From a virus, in the IMG/VR virus record IMGVR_UViG_3300031259_000021, positions 1 through 51,481 of that record: 51,481 nt of DNA; one strand, written 5' to 3'. Position 1 is the first letter of the stretch. Each line of letters starts with the position of its first letter. The notes below the pieces were generated by a model that was not told where the DNA came from, searched no databases, and saw only the letters and a program-made list of their open reading frames with translations. The translations under genes were made by a program, and so were the position numbers. Below are positions 1 to 7,777 of the stretch, one piece after another.

Positions 1-1
1 G

Positions 2-103
2 CGGAAGTTCGAAACCTTGGAGCGCAAGACGAAGGGCTTGCCCGAGCCGGCCGCCGATCCGGAGCTCGAGGACGAGTGCCCCTATCCCCCGGAGGTGGCG
101 TGA
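2..103 (+). CDS. ParB-like phage protein, C-terminal fragment (variant 1)
   Basis: The reading frame enters from the left edge and stops at TGA 101-103, overlapping the helicase ATG. Its 33 residues, ending in CPYPPEVA, align with the end of the complete ParB-like protein at 42650-43726 (ending CPYPPVEV) with several substitutions. It is therefore the diverged allele of that gene, cut by the window edge. Only the acidic tail after the coiled coil is present, so no function can be read from this piece alone. Confidence 0.8.
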   Translation, partial: RKFETLERKTKGLPEPAADPELEDECPYPPEVA

Positions 104-1710
104 TGTTCGGAGGCGAATTCCCACCCCCCCGCGATTTCCAGGAGAAGACGCTGGAGGCCCTGCGCGAGGGCATCCGGCTGGGCCACCGCCGGCAGTGCGT
201 CATGGCGCCCACCGGCGGCGGCAAGACCTACATCGCCATGCGGCTGGTCAAGAAGACCACCGACAACGACCGGCGGGCCTTGTTCGCGGCCGATCGGATC
301 ACGCTTATCAACCAGACCTCGGAGACGGCGGAGCGCTACGGGCTTTGGAACCACGGCATCATCCAGGCCAACAACCCGCGCATGGACCTGTCCCGGCCCT
401 TTCAGATCGGCAGCCTCCAGACCATGCAGAGCCGCGGCTGGCCGCAGGACCTCGACCTGGTGATCGTGGACGAGTGCCACTCCCTGATGAAGACCTGGGT
501 GGACTATGCGACCCAGGATTACACCTCCTGCCCGCGCTGCAAGTCCGGGCTGATCGTGGACCCGGCCCGGCCCGAGTTCCCCCGCTGTGAGTCGGCGAGG
601 TGCGGCTGGCGCGCCCCCATCGTCGTCGGGCTCAGTGCCACCCCCTTCTCGAAGGGCCTGGGCAAGGTCTTCACGAACCTGGTCAACGCCGCCACCATGG
701 CCGAGTTGACCGAGCTGAGGATCCTCGTTCCCATGCGCCTGTTCTCCTGCCGGAAGCCGGACATGTCCGGGGCCGCCACGGTGGGCGGCGTCAACGGGGA
801 GTGGACCGCCGAGGCCGCCAGCGACCGGGAGATCGCCATCGTGGGCGACGTGGTCACCGAGTGGACCCGCCACGCCTTCGGCCTGAAGACCATCGTCTTC
901 GGCGCCACGATCGTGCACTGCGAGGAGCTGTGCAAGCAGTTCCGGGAGTGCGGCGTTCAGGCGGCCGTCTTCACCGCGAACACCACGGACGAGGAGCGGG
1001 CGGTGCTGCTGGAGGAATACCGGCGCCACGACTCCAGCCTGCGCGTGCTGATCAGCGTGGAGGCCCTGGCCAAGGGCTTCGATGTGCCCGACGTGGAGTG
1101 CGTGTGCGACTGCCGGCCCTTGCGCCGGTCCCTGTCCACCGCCATCCAGATGTGGGGCCGCGGCCTCCGCGCCTCCAAGGAGACTGGGAAGACCGAGTGC
1201 CTGCTGCTGGACTTCAGCGGCAACATCATCCGGTTCATGGCCGACTACGAGCGGATCTTCTTCGAGGGCCTGGACAAGCTGGATGATGGGGAGAAGCTCG
1301 ACAAGGAGGTCCGGAAGGACGAGGAGGAGTCCCACGAGCCCAAGGCCTGCCCGAAGTGCGGGTACACCCCGTTCGTGAAGAAGTGCATGCACTGCGGGCA
1401 CGAGGTCAAACCCGTGTGCCTGGTGGAGAGCCTGCCGGGCCATATGGAGGAGGTCATCCTCTGCGGCAAGAAGAAGCTGGCCAACGACAAGATGGACCTG
1501 TGGACCCAGGTGGCCACCTACGCCCGGCAGCGGGCCAAGCCCGGGGGCAATCCGGCGGGCAGGGCCGCCCACCTGTTCAAGGACATCACCGGGGATTGGC
1601 CGCCGCGCGGCTGCAAGTTTGAGACCACGCCCTTCGTGGAGCCCACCCGGAACACCCTCGACAAGATCCGGTCCCTGTCCATCGCCTTCGCGCACAGGAG
1701 GGCGTCGTGA
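103..1710 (+). CDS. Superfamily II DEAD/DEAH-type helicase, variant 1 with internal zinc ribbon
   Basis: 535 residues from ATG 103, chosen because it overlaps the upstream stop (TGATG), has GGAGG just ahead and matches the start of the second allele at 43728. An in-frame ATG at 76 would add 9 residues. Motifs in order: Walker A APTGGGKT (35-42), DECH (123-126), SAT (178-180), motif VI QMWGRGLR (349-356). A zinc ribbon (C143, C146, C162, C167) lies between DECH and SAT and is absent from the other allele. A second ribbon is C-terminal (C416, C419, C428, C431). ATP-dependent DNA unwinding at replication is the likely role, in an overlapping operon with the primase. Confidence 0.9.
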   Translation: MFGGEFPPPRDFQEKTLEALREGIRLGHRRQCVMAPTGGGKTYIAMRLVKKTTDNDRRALFAADRITLINQTSETAERYGLWNHGIIQANNPRMDLSRPFQIGSLQTMQSRGWPQDLDLVIVDECHSLMKTWVDYATQDYTSCPRCKSGLIVDPARPEFPRCESARCGWRAPIVVGLSATPFSKGLGKVFTNLVNAATMAELTELRILVPMRLFSCRKPDMSGAATVGGVNGEWTAEAASDREIAIVGDVVTEWTRHAFGLKTIVFGATIVHCEELCKQFRECGVQAAVFTANTTDEERAVLLEEYRRHDSSLRVLISVEALAKGFDVPDVECVCDCRPLRRSLSTAIQMWGRGLRASKETGKTECLLLDFSGNIIRFMADYERIFFEGLDKLDDGEKLDKEVRKDEEESHEPKACPKCGYTPFVKKCMHCGHEVKPVCLVESLPGHMEEVILCGKKKLANDKMDLWTQVATYARQRAKPGGNPAGRAAHLFKDITGDWPPRGCKFETTPFVEPTRNTLDKIRSLSIAFAHRRAS

Positions 1711-2642
1711 TCCCCCTCGAAAAGACGACAGCCGCAGCCCAGGGCCGCTGGCGGGACATCCTGCTGCACTTCGGCGTGGAGGCCCGATACCTCGAGGACC
1801 GGCACGGGCCCTGCCCGCTCTGCAGGGATGGTGAGGACAGGTTCCGCTGGGACAACACCGAAGGCAACGGCGGGTACTACTGCTCGGCCTGCGGGCCCGG
1901 CTCCGGCATGCACCTGCTCATGGTTCTGAAGGGCTGGGATTTCCCCCGGGCGGCCCGGGAGGTGGACGCCTTCCTGCCGAACGCCAAGGCGGAGCAGGTC
2001 CGGGCCGTGCGCAGCGAGGAGTCCAAGCGGGACTACATGCGGCGGATGTACACCGAGTCCCGCCCGGTGACGCCCGGGGACCCCGTGGGCCTCTACCTGG
2101 CCCGGCGGTGCGGCGACGTGGCGCAGCTGCTCGACGACATCCGGTATCACCCGGGTCTGAAGCACAGCATCGACGGCCAGGTCCACCCGGCCATGCTCGC
2201 CTTCATGGGCTGGGACCCGGTGAAGCGGAAGTTCTCCGGGATCCACCGGACCTACCTCACCACCGACGGCCGAAAGGCCGCGGTCGATCCTGTCCGGATG
2301 GAGTACGGCCCGTCCGGACCCGTGCGCCTCGGGCCGCCCGGCCCGGTCATGGGCATTGCCGAGGGCATCGAGACGGCCCTGTGCGCCCACGCGCTGTTCG
2401 GCCTGCCGGTCTGGTCCGGCATCTGCGCGAACGGGCTGAAGGCCTGGATGCCTCCGGAGGGTGTGCACCAGGTCGTCATCTTCGGCGACAACGACCCCAA
2501 CTTCGTCGGGCCGGCCGCCGCGTTCGAGAAGGCCCGGGCCTTGGCCGCCAAGGGCTACGAGGTGCAGGTCCAGATCCCCCCCATCGTGGGGCAGGACTGG
2601 GCGGATGTGTGGGCGGCAACACCGCGCACGGAGGTGGCCTGA
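1707..2642 (+). CDS. Phage primase: zinc-binding N-terminus plus TOPRIM domain, variant 1
   Basis: 311 residues from GTG 1707, which overlaps the helicase stop (GTGA); the second allele has ATG at the equivalent place. An N-terminal zinc finger (C36, C39, C59, C62) resembles DnaG/P4-type primases. The TOPRIM part shows GIAEGIETA (about 217-225) and FGDND (259-263), the acidic residues that bind metal. It probably makes primers with the neighbouring helicase. Residues 1-105 are nearly the same as in the second copy at 45245, after which the two sequences diverge sharply, so the gene is a mosaic. Confidence 0.88.
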   Translation: MIPLEKTTAAAQGRWRDILLHFGVEARYLEDRHGPCPLCRDGEDRFRWDNTEGNGGYYCSACGPGSGMHLLMVLKGWDFPRAAREVDAFLPNAKAEQVRAVRSEESKRDYMRRMYTESRPVTPGDPVGLYLARRCGDVAQLLDDIRYHPGLKHSIDGQVHPAMLAFMGWDPVKRKFSGIHRTYLTTDGRKAAVDPVRMEYGPSGPVRLGPPGPVMGIAEGIETALCAHALFGLPVWSGICANGLKAWMPPEGVHQVVIFGDNDPNFVGPAAAFEKARALAAKGYEVQVQIPPIVGQDWADVWAATPRTEVA

Positions 2643-3022
2643 TGTCAGGCGGGTATTCCAAACTCTTTTCGGGCATCCTCACCAGCTCCATCTGGTGCGA
2701 GCCGGACCACGTCCTCCGCGTCTGGATCGCCATGCTGGCCCACTGCGACGCGGACGGCTACGTCCCGGGGTCGGTCCCGGGGTTCGCGTCCATGGCCCGC
2801 GTGGGCCTCCCGGAGATGCGCGAGGCTATCGCCAAGCTGGGAGCTCCCGACCCCGACAGCCGCAACCAGGACAACGAGGGCCGGCGCATCGAGACCGTGG
2901 AGGGCGGGTGGCAGATCCTCAACTATCCGATCTACCGGAACATGTGCCAGGACAAGCCCGGATCTAAGGCCAAGGCGATGCGGAAATCGAGGGCCAAAAA
3001 CAAGGGCGCTGACCCTGGGTAA
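2642..3022 (+). CDS. Replication-associated winged-helix-like phage protein (copy 1)
   Basis: 126 residues; the ATG overlaps the primase stop (TGATG). The opening YSKLFSGILTSSIW, the DADGYVPGS stretch and GGWQILNYPIYR match a common phage family found beside primase/helicase genes, whose N-terminal fold I take to be a winged helix like replisome organisers. The tail is lysine/arginine rich (KAKAMRKSRAKNK), suiting DNA contact. The stop codon lies inside the first GGTAAC repeat, so the protein may bind that iteron cluster, which is inference. The duplicate at 46210-46590 is the same. Confidence 0.7.
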   Translation: MSGGYSKLFSGILTSSIWCEPDHVLRVWIAMLAHCDADGYVPGSVPGFASMARVGLPEMREAIAKLGAPDPDSRNQDNEGRRIETVEGGWQILNYPIYRNMCQDKPGSKAKAMRKSRAKNKGADPG

Positions 3023-3082
3023 CACGTTGCAAAACCGGTAACGCGTTACCTCTCGTGGTAACGCCAGGTAACACCGAGTAAC
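3018..3082 (+). repeat. GGTAACRC iteron cluster, candidate replication origin or operator (copy 1)
   Basis: Hexamers GGTAAC start at 3018, 3037, 3057 and 3067, with AGTAAC at 3077, all followed by RC. The one at 3037 is half of a perfect 14-bp palindrome, GGTAACGCGTTACC (3037-3050). Start-to-start spacing is 19, 20, 10 and 10 bp, so all lie near one face of the helix. A pyrimidine-rich tract (about 3083-3120) follows. Position straight after helicase, primase and replication protein suggests an origin; a regulator binding site is the alternative. Confidence 0.6.
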
Positions 3083-3190
3083 GCCTGCCTCTGCTTCTGC
3101 TTCTGCCTTTGTTTCTTTTCCTGGGCCACCAGAAAAACAGGAACACGTACAGCATCCCCACCCCCCTGCACCCCCGCGAAAGGCCACCCC

Positions 3191-3544
3191 ATGAACACCA
3201 CCTCCCCCACGCTGGCCCAGGAATCCCTCACGATCATCCACCACCAGCCCACGAGGTGCTTCTTCCTCCTGAGCACCCAGCCGATCGGCTACGGCGCGCA
3301 GCGCCTGGTGCAGCAGGAGACGATCATCCCCTTCGGCTCTTTCTCTTCCCGCCCGGATCCCATCCGCCGGGCCTGGCTGTTCGTGGAGGCGAACCGCGCG
3401 ATGCACCCGCGCCCCGAACCCCCCGCGCCCCCGCCCACCCGGCCCCAGGTACTGCGGAGTGCCCTGACCCGGTGCATCGGCTGGCTGGTCCCCCGGACCC
3501 CCGCCTCTGCGCGCGAGAACGTGTCTCATCGGGTGCCCCGGTGA
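3191..3544 (+). CDS. Hypothetical protein (copy 1)
   Basis: 117 residues, starting at ATG 3191 and ending in a GTGA overlap with the NinB gene. It is proline and arginine rich in its second half and has no motif I recognise. The gene order (replication, this, ninB) and the coupled stop/start support expression, but the sequence is not a convincing folded domain. No membrane segment or signal peptide is visible. Confidence 0.5.
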   Translation: MNTTSPTLAQESLTIIHHQPTRCFFLLSTQPIGYGAQRLVQQETIIPFGSFSSRPDPIRRAWLFVEANRAMHPRPEPPAPPPTRPQVLRSALTRCIGWLVPRTPASARENVSHRVPR

Positions 3545-3969
3545 AGCCCGAAGTGTTCGTCCTCCGGGATGACGACGACGCCGCCTCCCTCTACGCCTTC
3601 CTGAAGCTCAACCGGCGGCAGCAGGCTACCCTCGGCAAGCCGCTCTCTGTTGTCGTCTCCCTCGAGAAGACCAAGCGCAGCATCGCCGCCAACGCCTACT
3701 ACTGGGGCGTGGTCCTGAAGCAGATCGCGGAGCAGGTGTGGGTCGAGGGCACCCGCCAATACGCTCCCAAGGTCTGGCATGAGGAGTTCAAGGACCGGTT
3801 CGCGCCACGGATCGATCACCCCCTCGGCGGCAGCTACCCCATGAGCACCACGGACATGGACGACGAGCAGTTCCAGACCTTCGTCCACGAGGTGGAGGTC
3901 TTCGCGGCCCAGGAGCTGCAGGTGCGGTTCGTGGACAGCCGGGCGGTGGCGCCAGGGTGGGCGGCCTGA
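3541..3969 (+). CDS. ninB: NinB-like recombination protein (copy 1)
   Basis: 142 residues from GTG 3541, coupled to the previous stop. The pattern KRSIAANAYYWGVVLKQIAE, then HEEFKDRF, then STTDMDDEQFQTFVHEVEVFAAQELQVRF split around the middle, is that of lambda NinB (PF05772), an ssDNA-binding recombination mediator working with RecA-independent pathways. The longer in-frame ORF back to 3109 has no ribosome site and runs through the pyrimidine tract, so I reject it. Followed by terminase with a TGATG overlap. Confidence 0.85.
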   Translation: MKPEVFVLRDDDDAASLYAFLKLNRRQQATLGKPLSVVVSLEKTKRSIAANAYYWGVVLKQIAEQVWVEGTRQYAPKVWHEEFKDRFAPRIDHPLGGSYPMSTTDMDDEQFQTFVHEVEVFAAQELQVRFVDSRAVAPGWAA

Positions 3970-4508
3970 TGGGGAGGAAGTCGAAGCTCACTGAGGACCA
4001 GAAGGCCGACGTCCAGCGAAGGATGGCCGCCGGGGAATCCTGCCGCGCTCTCGCCCGGGAATTCGGGATGGCGGAGTCGAGCCTGCGAGCTTACTTTTCT
4101 GCGCGCGTGGCAAAAATCCAAACCACTGCAAAAAGGCTAGCTACGGTTGAGGATGAAGTTGCTGCGCTGCCTGTATCCGCGCAATTGACGGTGCGCGACC
4201 TCGCCGCGAACATGCGCACCACCGCCGCGAACCTGGCCGCCGTCACTGCCCTGAACACCCGGACCGCCCACCGCCTGGCAAAGCTGGCCGACAAGACCAT
4301 GGATCGGCTGGAGGATCCCGAGGTCAAGGCGGAGCGCAGGGAGGTGGAGCTGCTCAATCTCGCCACCTACGGCTCCCTCTCGCACAACCTCAGCCGGGTG
4401 GGCGTGTCCCTGGTCACCGCTGGCCACCCGCTGAAGCCAGACGAAGAGACCGGGCCGAACCTGGACGGCGCCATGGATGACCTGCGCCGCCGCTTGGGGA
4501 TGGCATGA
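3969..4508 (+). CDS. Terminase small subunit (copy 1)
   Basis: 179 residues; ATG overlaps the ninB stop and the stop overlaps the TerL start (ATGA). The N-terminal 45 residues form a helix-turn-helix (DVQRRMAAGESCRALAREFG, then MAESSLRAYF) of the kind used by small terminases to recognise the packaging site. A helical, oligomerisation-type middle follows. Assignment rests on this HTH plus the position directly before TerL. Confidence 0.8.
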   Translation: MGRKSKLTEDQKADVQRRMAAGESCRALAREFGMAESSLRAYFSARVAKIQTTAKRLATVEDEVAALPVSAQLTVRDLAANMRTTAANLAAVTALNTRTAHRLAKLADKTMDRLEDPEVKAERREVELLNLATYGSLSHNLSRVGVSLVTAGHPLKPDEETGPNLDGAMDDLRRRLGMA

Positions 4509-5830
4509 CGTCGATGGCCGAAGCGTTCCTGCAGCTGCCTGCCGCCGAGCAGGAGGCATACCTCGCGCGCATGGGCCCGGCCCTGCGCTACCGGTGGGAC
4601 TTCTGGTCGCGCCCTGAGCAGCTGGCCCCGGCCGGCGACTGGGTCTGGTGGCTGATCAAGGCGGGCCGTGGCTGGGGCAAGACCCGCACCGGCGCCGAAT
4701 GGGTGCGCGGCGAGGTTGAGGCCGGCCGGCGTGGGCGGTTCGCCCTGGTTGCCCGCACCGCGGCCGATGCCCGCGACGTGATGGTCGAAGGCGAGTCCGG
4801 GCTGCTGGCTATCTGCCCGCCCTGGCAAAGGCCCAATTACGAGCCCAGCAAGCGACGCATTACCTGGCCGAATGGGGCGCTGGCGACCGTGTACAGCGCC
4901 GACGAGCCGGACCTGCTGCGCGGCCCCCAGCACGACGGCGCCTGGGTGGATGAGCTGGCCTCCTGGCGCTTCCCCGACGCTTGGGACCAGCTGCAGTTCG
5001 GCCTGCGCCTGGGCGACCACCCGCGCGGGGTGATCACCACCACGCCTCGGCCCACGAAGCTGATCCGGGAGATTGCGGCCGCGAAGACCACGACCATCAC
5101 GAACGGCCGGAGCCTGGACAACAAGGCCAACCTGGCGCCCGAGTTCTTCACCTTCATCGTGAACAAGTACGCCGGGACCCGCCTGGGCCGCCAGGAGCTG
5201 GAGGGCGAGATCCTGGAGGACAACCCGGGCGCCCTGTGGCACCGGGGCAACTTCGACACCAACCGGGTCACCAAGATGCCCGAGCTGCGCCGCATCGTGG
5301 TGGCCGCCGACCCGGCCGTCACCTCGAACGCGGACAGCGACGAGACCGGCATCATCGTGGCCGGCCTGGGCGCCGAGAACCCGCCGCACTTCTACGTGTT
5401 GGATGACCTGAGCCTGTCGGCCTCGCCCGACGGCTGGGCCCGGGTGCTGGTGATGGCCTATCTGCGCCAGAAGGCGGACCGCATCATCGGCGAGGTGAAC
5501 AACGGCGGCGACCTCATCGAGACGATCATCCGCCATGTGGAGATCGACGGCAAGAAGGCGGGCCTGAACGCCAGCTACAAGGCCGTGCACGCCTCCCGGG
5601 GCAAGGCCATCCGCGCCGAGCCCATCTCCGCCCTGTACGAGCAGAACCGGGTGCACCACGTGGGCGCCTTCCCGGTGTTGGAGGACCAGCTTTGCGACTG
5701 GGACCCCGCCACCAGCACCGACAGCCCCGACCGCCTCGACGCCCTGGTCTGGGCCCTGACCGAACTGTCCGGCGACTCAACCGGGCCCATCAAGATCAAC
5801 GCTGGCCTGCTGGGAAGGATGCGCCGATGA
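4505..5830 (+). CDS. terL: Terminase large subunit (copy 1)
   Basis: 441 residues. ATPase half: Walker A GRGWGKT (54-60), Walker B AWVDE (146-150), coupling motif ITTTPRP (177-183). RNase H-like nuclease half: AADP with D269, GEVNNGGD (329-336) and D412 in DRLDALVWAL. This is the packaging motor that cuts concatemers and pumps DNA into the prohead. The packaging mode (cos or headful) cannot be decided from motifs here. ATGA overlaps link it to both neighbours. Confidence 0.95.
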   Translation: MTSMAEAFLQLPAAEQEAYLARMGPALRYRWDFWSRPEQLAPAGDWVWWLIKAGRGWGKTRTGAEWVRGEVEAGRRGRFALVARTAADARDVMVEGESGLLAICPPWQRPNYEPSKRRITWPNGALATVYSADEPDLLRGPQHDGAWVDELASWRFPDAWDQLQFGLRLGDHPRGVITTTPRPTKLIREIAAAKTTTITNGRSLDNKANLAPEFFTFIVNKYAGTRLGRQELEGEILEDNPGALWHRGNFDTNRVTKMPELRRIVVAADPAVTSNADSDETGIIVAGLGAENPPHFYVLDDLSLSASPDGWARVLVMAYLRQKADRIIGEVNNGGDLIETIIRHVEIDGKKAGLNASYKAVHASRGKAIRAEPISALYEQNRVHHVGAFPVLEDQLCDWDPATSTDSPDRLDALVWALTELSGDSTGPIKINAGLLGRMRR

Positions 5831-6018
5831 AGAACCTGCTGCAGACCTGGGAGATGGAGCCCGGCCCGGGCGGCGTGCCGGTGGTGCCCGCCGCGGTAGA
5901 CCACGACCGCCGCCTGCTGCCCCTCCTGGACGCCTATGGCAACCACATTCCCGACAAACGGCCGCGGGCCGGGTTCGGGGCTCACCTTTACGACCACGAA
6001 GGAAGGATGCGCCGATGA
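5827..6018 (+). CDS. Hypothetical small protein (copy 1)
   Basis: 63 residues, starting at ATG 5827 in an ATGA overlap with TerL and ending in an overlap with the next start; GGAAGG precedes. Sequence is proline rich with one DAYGNHIPDKRPR stretch and no transmembrane segment. I do not recognise it; chained start/stop codons argue that it is translated with the terminase operon. Confidence 0.6.
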   Translation: MKNLLQTWEMEPGPGGVPVVPAAVDHDRRLLPLLDAYGNHIPDKRPRAGFGAHLYDHEGRMRR

Positions 6019-6416
6019 CCAGATTCCAGCACGTTCCCCATCCCCACATCGAAGCACGGAAGGACCAGGCGCCGCCCCCACTGCTCCCCCGCCACCGCCT
6101 TGATCGGATCAACGACACCCTGGCCGTGCGCATCACCAACGCGGTGGGCTCCATGTGGTGCGCCTACGCCTTCGGCCTCCTGGCCCTGGTCAGCCTGCCT
6201 GACGCCATCAAGGGCGGCACCGCGGCGCTCATCGCCTGGATCGCCCAGACGTTCCTGCAGCTGGTGCTTCTGTCCATCATCCTGGTGGGCCAGAAGGTGG
6301 CCGGCGCCGCCTCCGACGCCCAGGCCGCCGCCACCTACCGGGATACCGAGGCCATCCTGCACGAGCTGCTGGAGTTGCAGCGCCACCTGCACGCCCAGGA
6401 CGGGGAGGGCGAATGA
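6015..6416 (+). CDS. DUF1003-like two-span membrane protein (copy 1)
   Basis: 133 residues. Two hydrophobic spans (about 48-66 and 71-95) follow RINDTLAVRITNAVGSMW; the second carries WIAQTFLQLVLLSIILVGQ, reminiscent of small inner-membrane proteins of the DUF1003 type. A helical tail follows. It sits just upstream of the lysis genes, so a holin-related or superinfection role is possible, but nothing in the sequence decides this. Confidence 0.6.
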   Translation: MTRFQHVPHPHIEARKDQAPPPLLPRHRLDRINDTLAVRITNAVGSMWCAYAFGLLALVSLPDAIKGGTAALIAWIAQTFLQLVLLSIILVGQKVAGAASDAQAAATYRDTEAILHELLELQRHLHAQDGEGE

Positions 6417-6601
6417 CCGACAAGAACTGGATCAGCACCGGCAAGGCCAACAAGATCTTCAACCAGGGCATCGATGACCGCACCTTCCGCGACAACTTCC
6501 GCGACTGCGTGCAGAACCACCTCACCCCGGGCGGACAGTTCCGCTGGTTCCGGCCCGAGGTCGAGCAGCTGCGCGACGCGCCCAAGGACAAGGCGAGCTG
6601 A
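6413..6601 (+). CDS. Small MerR/excisionase-like helix-turn-helix protein (copy 1)
   Basis: 62 residues, ATGA-coupled to the previous gene. The pattern WISTGKANKIFNQGIDDRTF, then TPGGQFRWF and EVEQLR, follows the MerR-type plan of an N-terminal helix-turn-helix and a short wing (PGG-x-R-W/F). A DNA-binding role is inferred. It lies inside the morphogenesis operon rather than near att, so calling it the excisionase would be unsafe; the gene at 33165-33389 is the better Xis candidate. Confidence 0.55.
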   Translation: MTDKNWISTGKANKIFNQGIDDRTFRDNFRDCVQNHLTPGGQFRWFRPEVEQLRDAPKDKAS

Positions 6602-6606
6602 AACAC

Positions 6607-6638
6607 GGAAAAGGCGGAAAACCAGGAAAACACGGAAG
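6607..6638 (+). repeat. Four GGAAAA repeats with exact 9-bp period (copy 1)
   Basis: GGAAAA starts at 6607, 6616 and 6625 and GGAAG at 6634, separated by three variable bases each, in the only non-coding gap of the terminase-lysis operon (6602-6694). No terminator is seen. It could act in transcription or translation of the lysis genes, or be a drifted copy of a dispersed host repeat. Confidence 0.6.
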
Positions 6639-6694
6639 TAACATCCTGGATGCCTTCATGCGCGGGCGTGAGTCTTGGGTCATCCGAGGTTCAG

Positions 6695-7219
6695 ATGGCC
6701 GAGTTCATGCGCGCGTTGCCCTACGTGCTCGACAATGAGGGAGCCAATCTGCCTCACGGCGGAAAGTGCGACATCCCCGGCGATTCCGGCGGCCGCACGA
6801 ACTGTGGCGTCAGCACCCCAGCCCTTCTGGATTTCAACCGCCGGCATCCCGAGCTGGGGTTCCCCGATGACCCTTGGGCGCTGACGCCCGACCAGATCGC
6901 CACGTTCTACCATATGGACTTCTGGGGCTACGACGGCATCGCCGCCCAGCCCATTGCCACGAAGCTCATGGACATGGGCGTGAACATGGGCCGCGGCACG
7001 GCTGTGGAACTGGCGCAGAAAATCCTGGGCGTAACCGTTGACGGTGGATGGGGCCCTGCCTCTCAGGCGGCCGCCAACGCCCAGGATCCAGACGCGTTGC
7101 TTGACCACCTGGCCCAGGCCTCCACCGACCACTACAACGCCATCGTCGCCCGCAAGCCGGCGGACGCGAAGTTCCTGCCTGACTGGCTCCGGCGCGCCGC
7201 CAGGGTGCCGAATGCCTGA
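6695..7219 (+). CDS. Endolysin, glycoside hydrolase 108 family (copy 1)
   Basis: 174 residues from ATG 6695 (GAGG 6 bases upstream); an in-frame ATG at 6650 would add 15 residues that do not fit the family. The start MAEFMRALPYVLDNEGAN places the likely catalytic Glu at residue 15, followed by DSGGRTNCGVS as in GH108 muramidases. The C-terminal half resembles the PG_binding_3 domain. It would cleave peptidoglycan at lysis. No signal peptide or SAR anchor is visible, so export depends on a holin. Confidence 0.85.
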   Translation: MAEFMRALPYVLDNEGANLPHGGKCDIPGDSGGRTNCGVSTPALLDFNRRHPELGFPDDPWALTPDQIATFYHMDFWGYDGIAAQPIATKLMDMGVNMGRGTAVELAQKILGVTVDGGWGPASQAAANAQDPDALLDHLAQASTDHYNAIVARKPADAKFLPDWLRRAARVPNA

Positions 7220-7544
7220 CGCATGTGCGACCCCGGAGACCCTTACGACGAGCGCCCCTACGACTGGCCGTACTGGCCTGTTCCGGGATCTGGTCAGGCG
7301 GGACCGGCCGGAGAGCCCCGAAGCGTTCGTGCTGATGGGCACGACCGGCTTCCTGGGCTCTGGATTCCTGATGATGGCCTTTGCGGCCGCTCGTCGGATC
7401 TGGATCAAGGGTGACCTGGGCGCCGGAGCCATGAGCGCAATTACCGCCACAGCCGCCTCGCTGGCACTGCTGATCGCCTACGTCAAGGGCCGGCGCCGGC
7501 CGGACGACGTTTCCCCTTCCACCCCATTCCAGGAGCCCCAGTGA
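7212..7544 (+). CDS. Putative holin (copy 1)
   Basis: 110 residues from ATG 7212, overlapping the endolysin end by 8 bases. Two hydrophobic spans (about 40-60 and 72-92) are separated by a short RRIWIKGD turn, and a charged RRRPDD tail follows, the usual plan of two-span holins. The position directly behind the endolysin is the main support; no family motif is recognised. Confidence 0.65.
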   Translation: MPDACATPETLTTSAPTTGRTGLFRDLVRRDRPESPEAFVLMGTTGFLGSGFLMMAFAAARRIWIKGDLGAGAMSAITATAASLALLIAYVKGRRRPDDVSPSTPFQEPQ

Positions 7545-7777
7545 AAACTCTTGAGCAGTACCTCCTCGACGCGGCCGACACCACCACGACCATGCACATG
7601 CTGGTCATGAAGCCCCGGGCCACTTCCACGGCGCCGGACGGCACGGTGACGCAGGCGCCGGTTTGTTTCTACATCCACCCCTCGGGCGTCGACGGCGAGA
7701 CCCTGGACTTCGCGGTGGACGGGAACACCCTGTCCCAGGATCCCAGCGTGACCTACGCCGAGGAACCGGCCCAGTGA
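7541..7777 (+). CDS. Hypothetical small protein (copy 1)
   Basis: 78 residues from GTG 7541 (GTGA overlap with the holin stop) to a GTGA overlap with the next gene; GGAG lies upstream. Acidic, with no transmembrane segment. A hydrophilic core with DGTVTQAPVCFYIHPSGVDGETLDF suggests a small beta domain. Function unknown; the coupled codons put it in the lysis cassette. Confidence 0.6.
   Translation: MKTLEQYLLDAADTTTTMHMLVMKPRATSTAPDGTVTQAPVCFYIHPSGVDGETLDFAVDGNTLSQDPSVTYAEEPAQ

Noticed and set aside
3109-3540. N-terminal extension of NinB
   Set aside because: The region is a pyrimidine tract plus another gene in a different frame; NinB homologues start near 3541.
6650-6694. 15-residue extension of the endolysin as a signal peptide
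   Set aside because: It has no hydrophobic core or positively charged start and does not fit the GH108 N-terminus.
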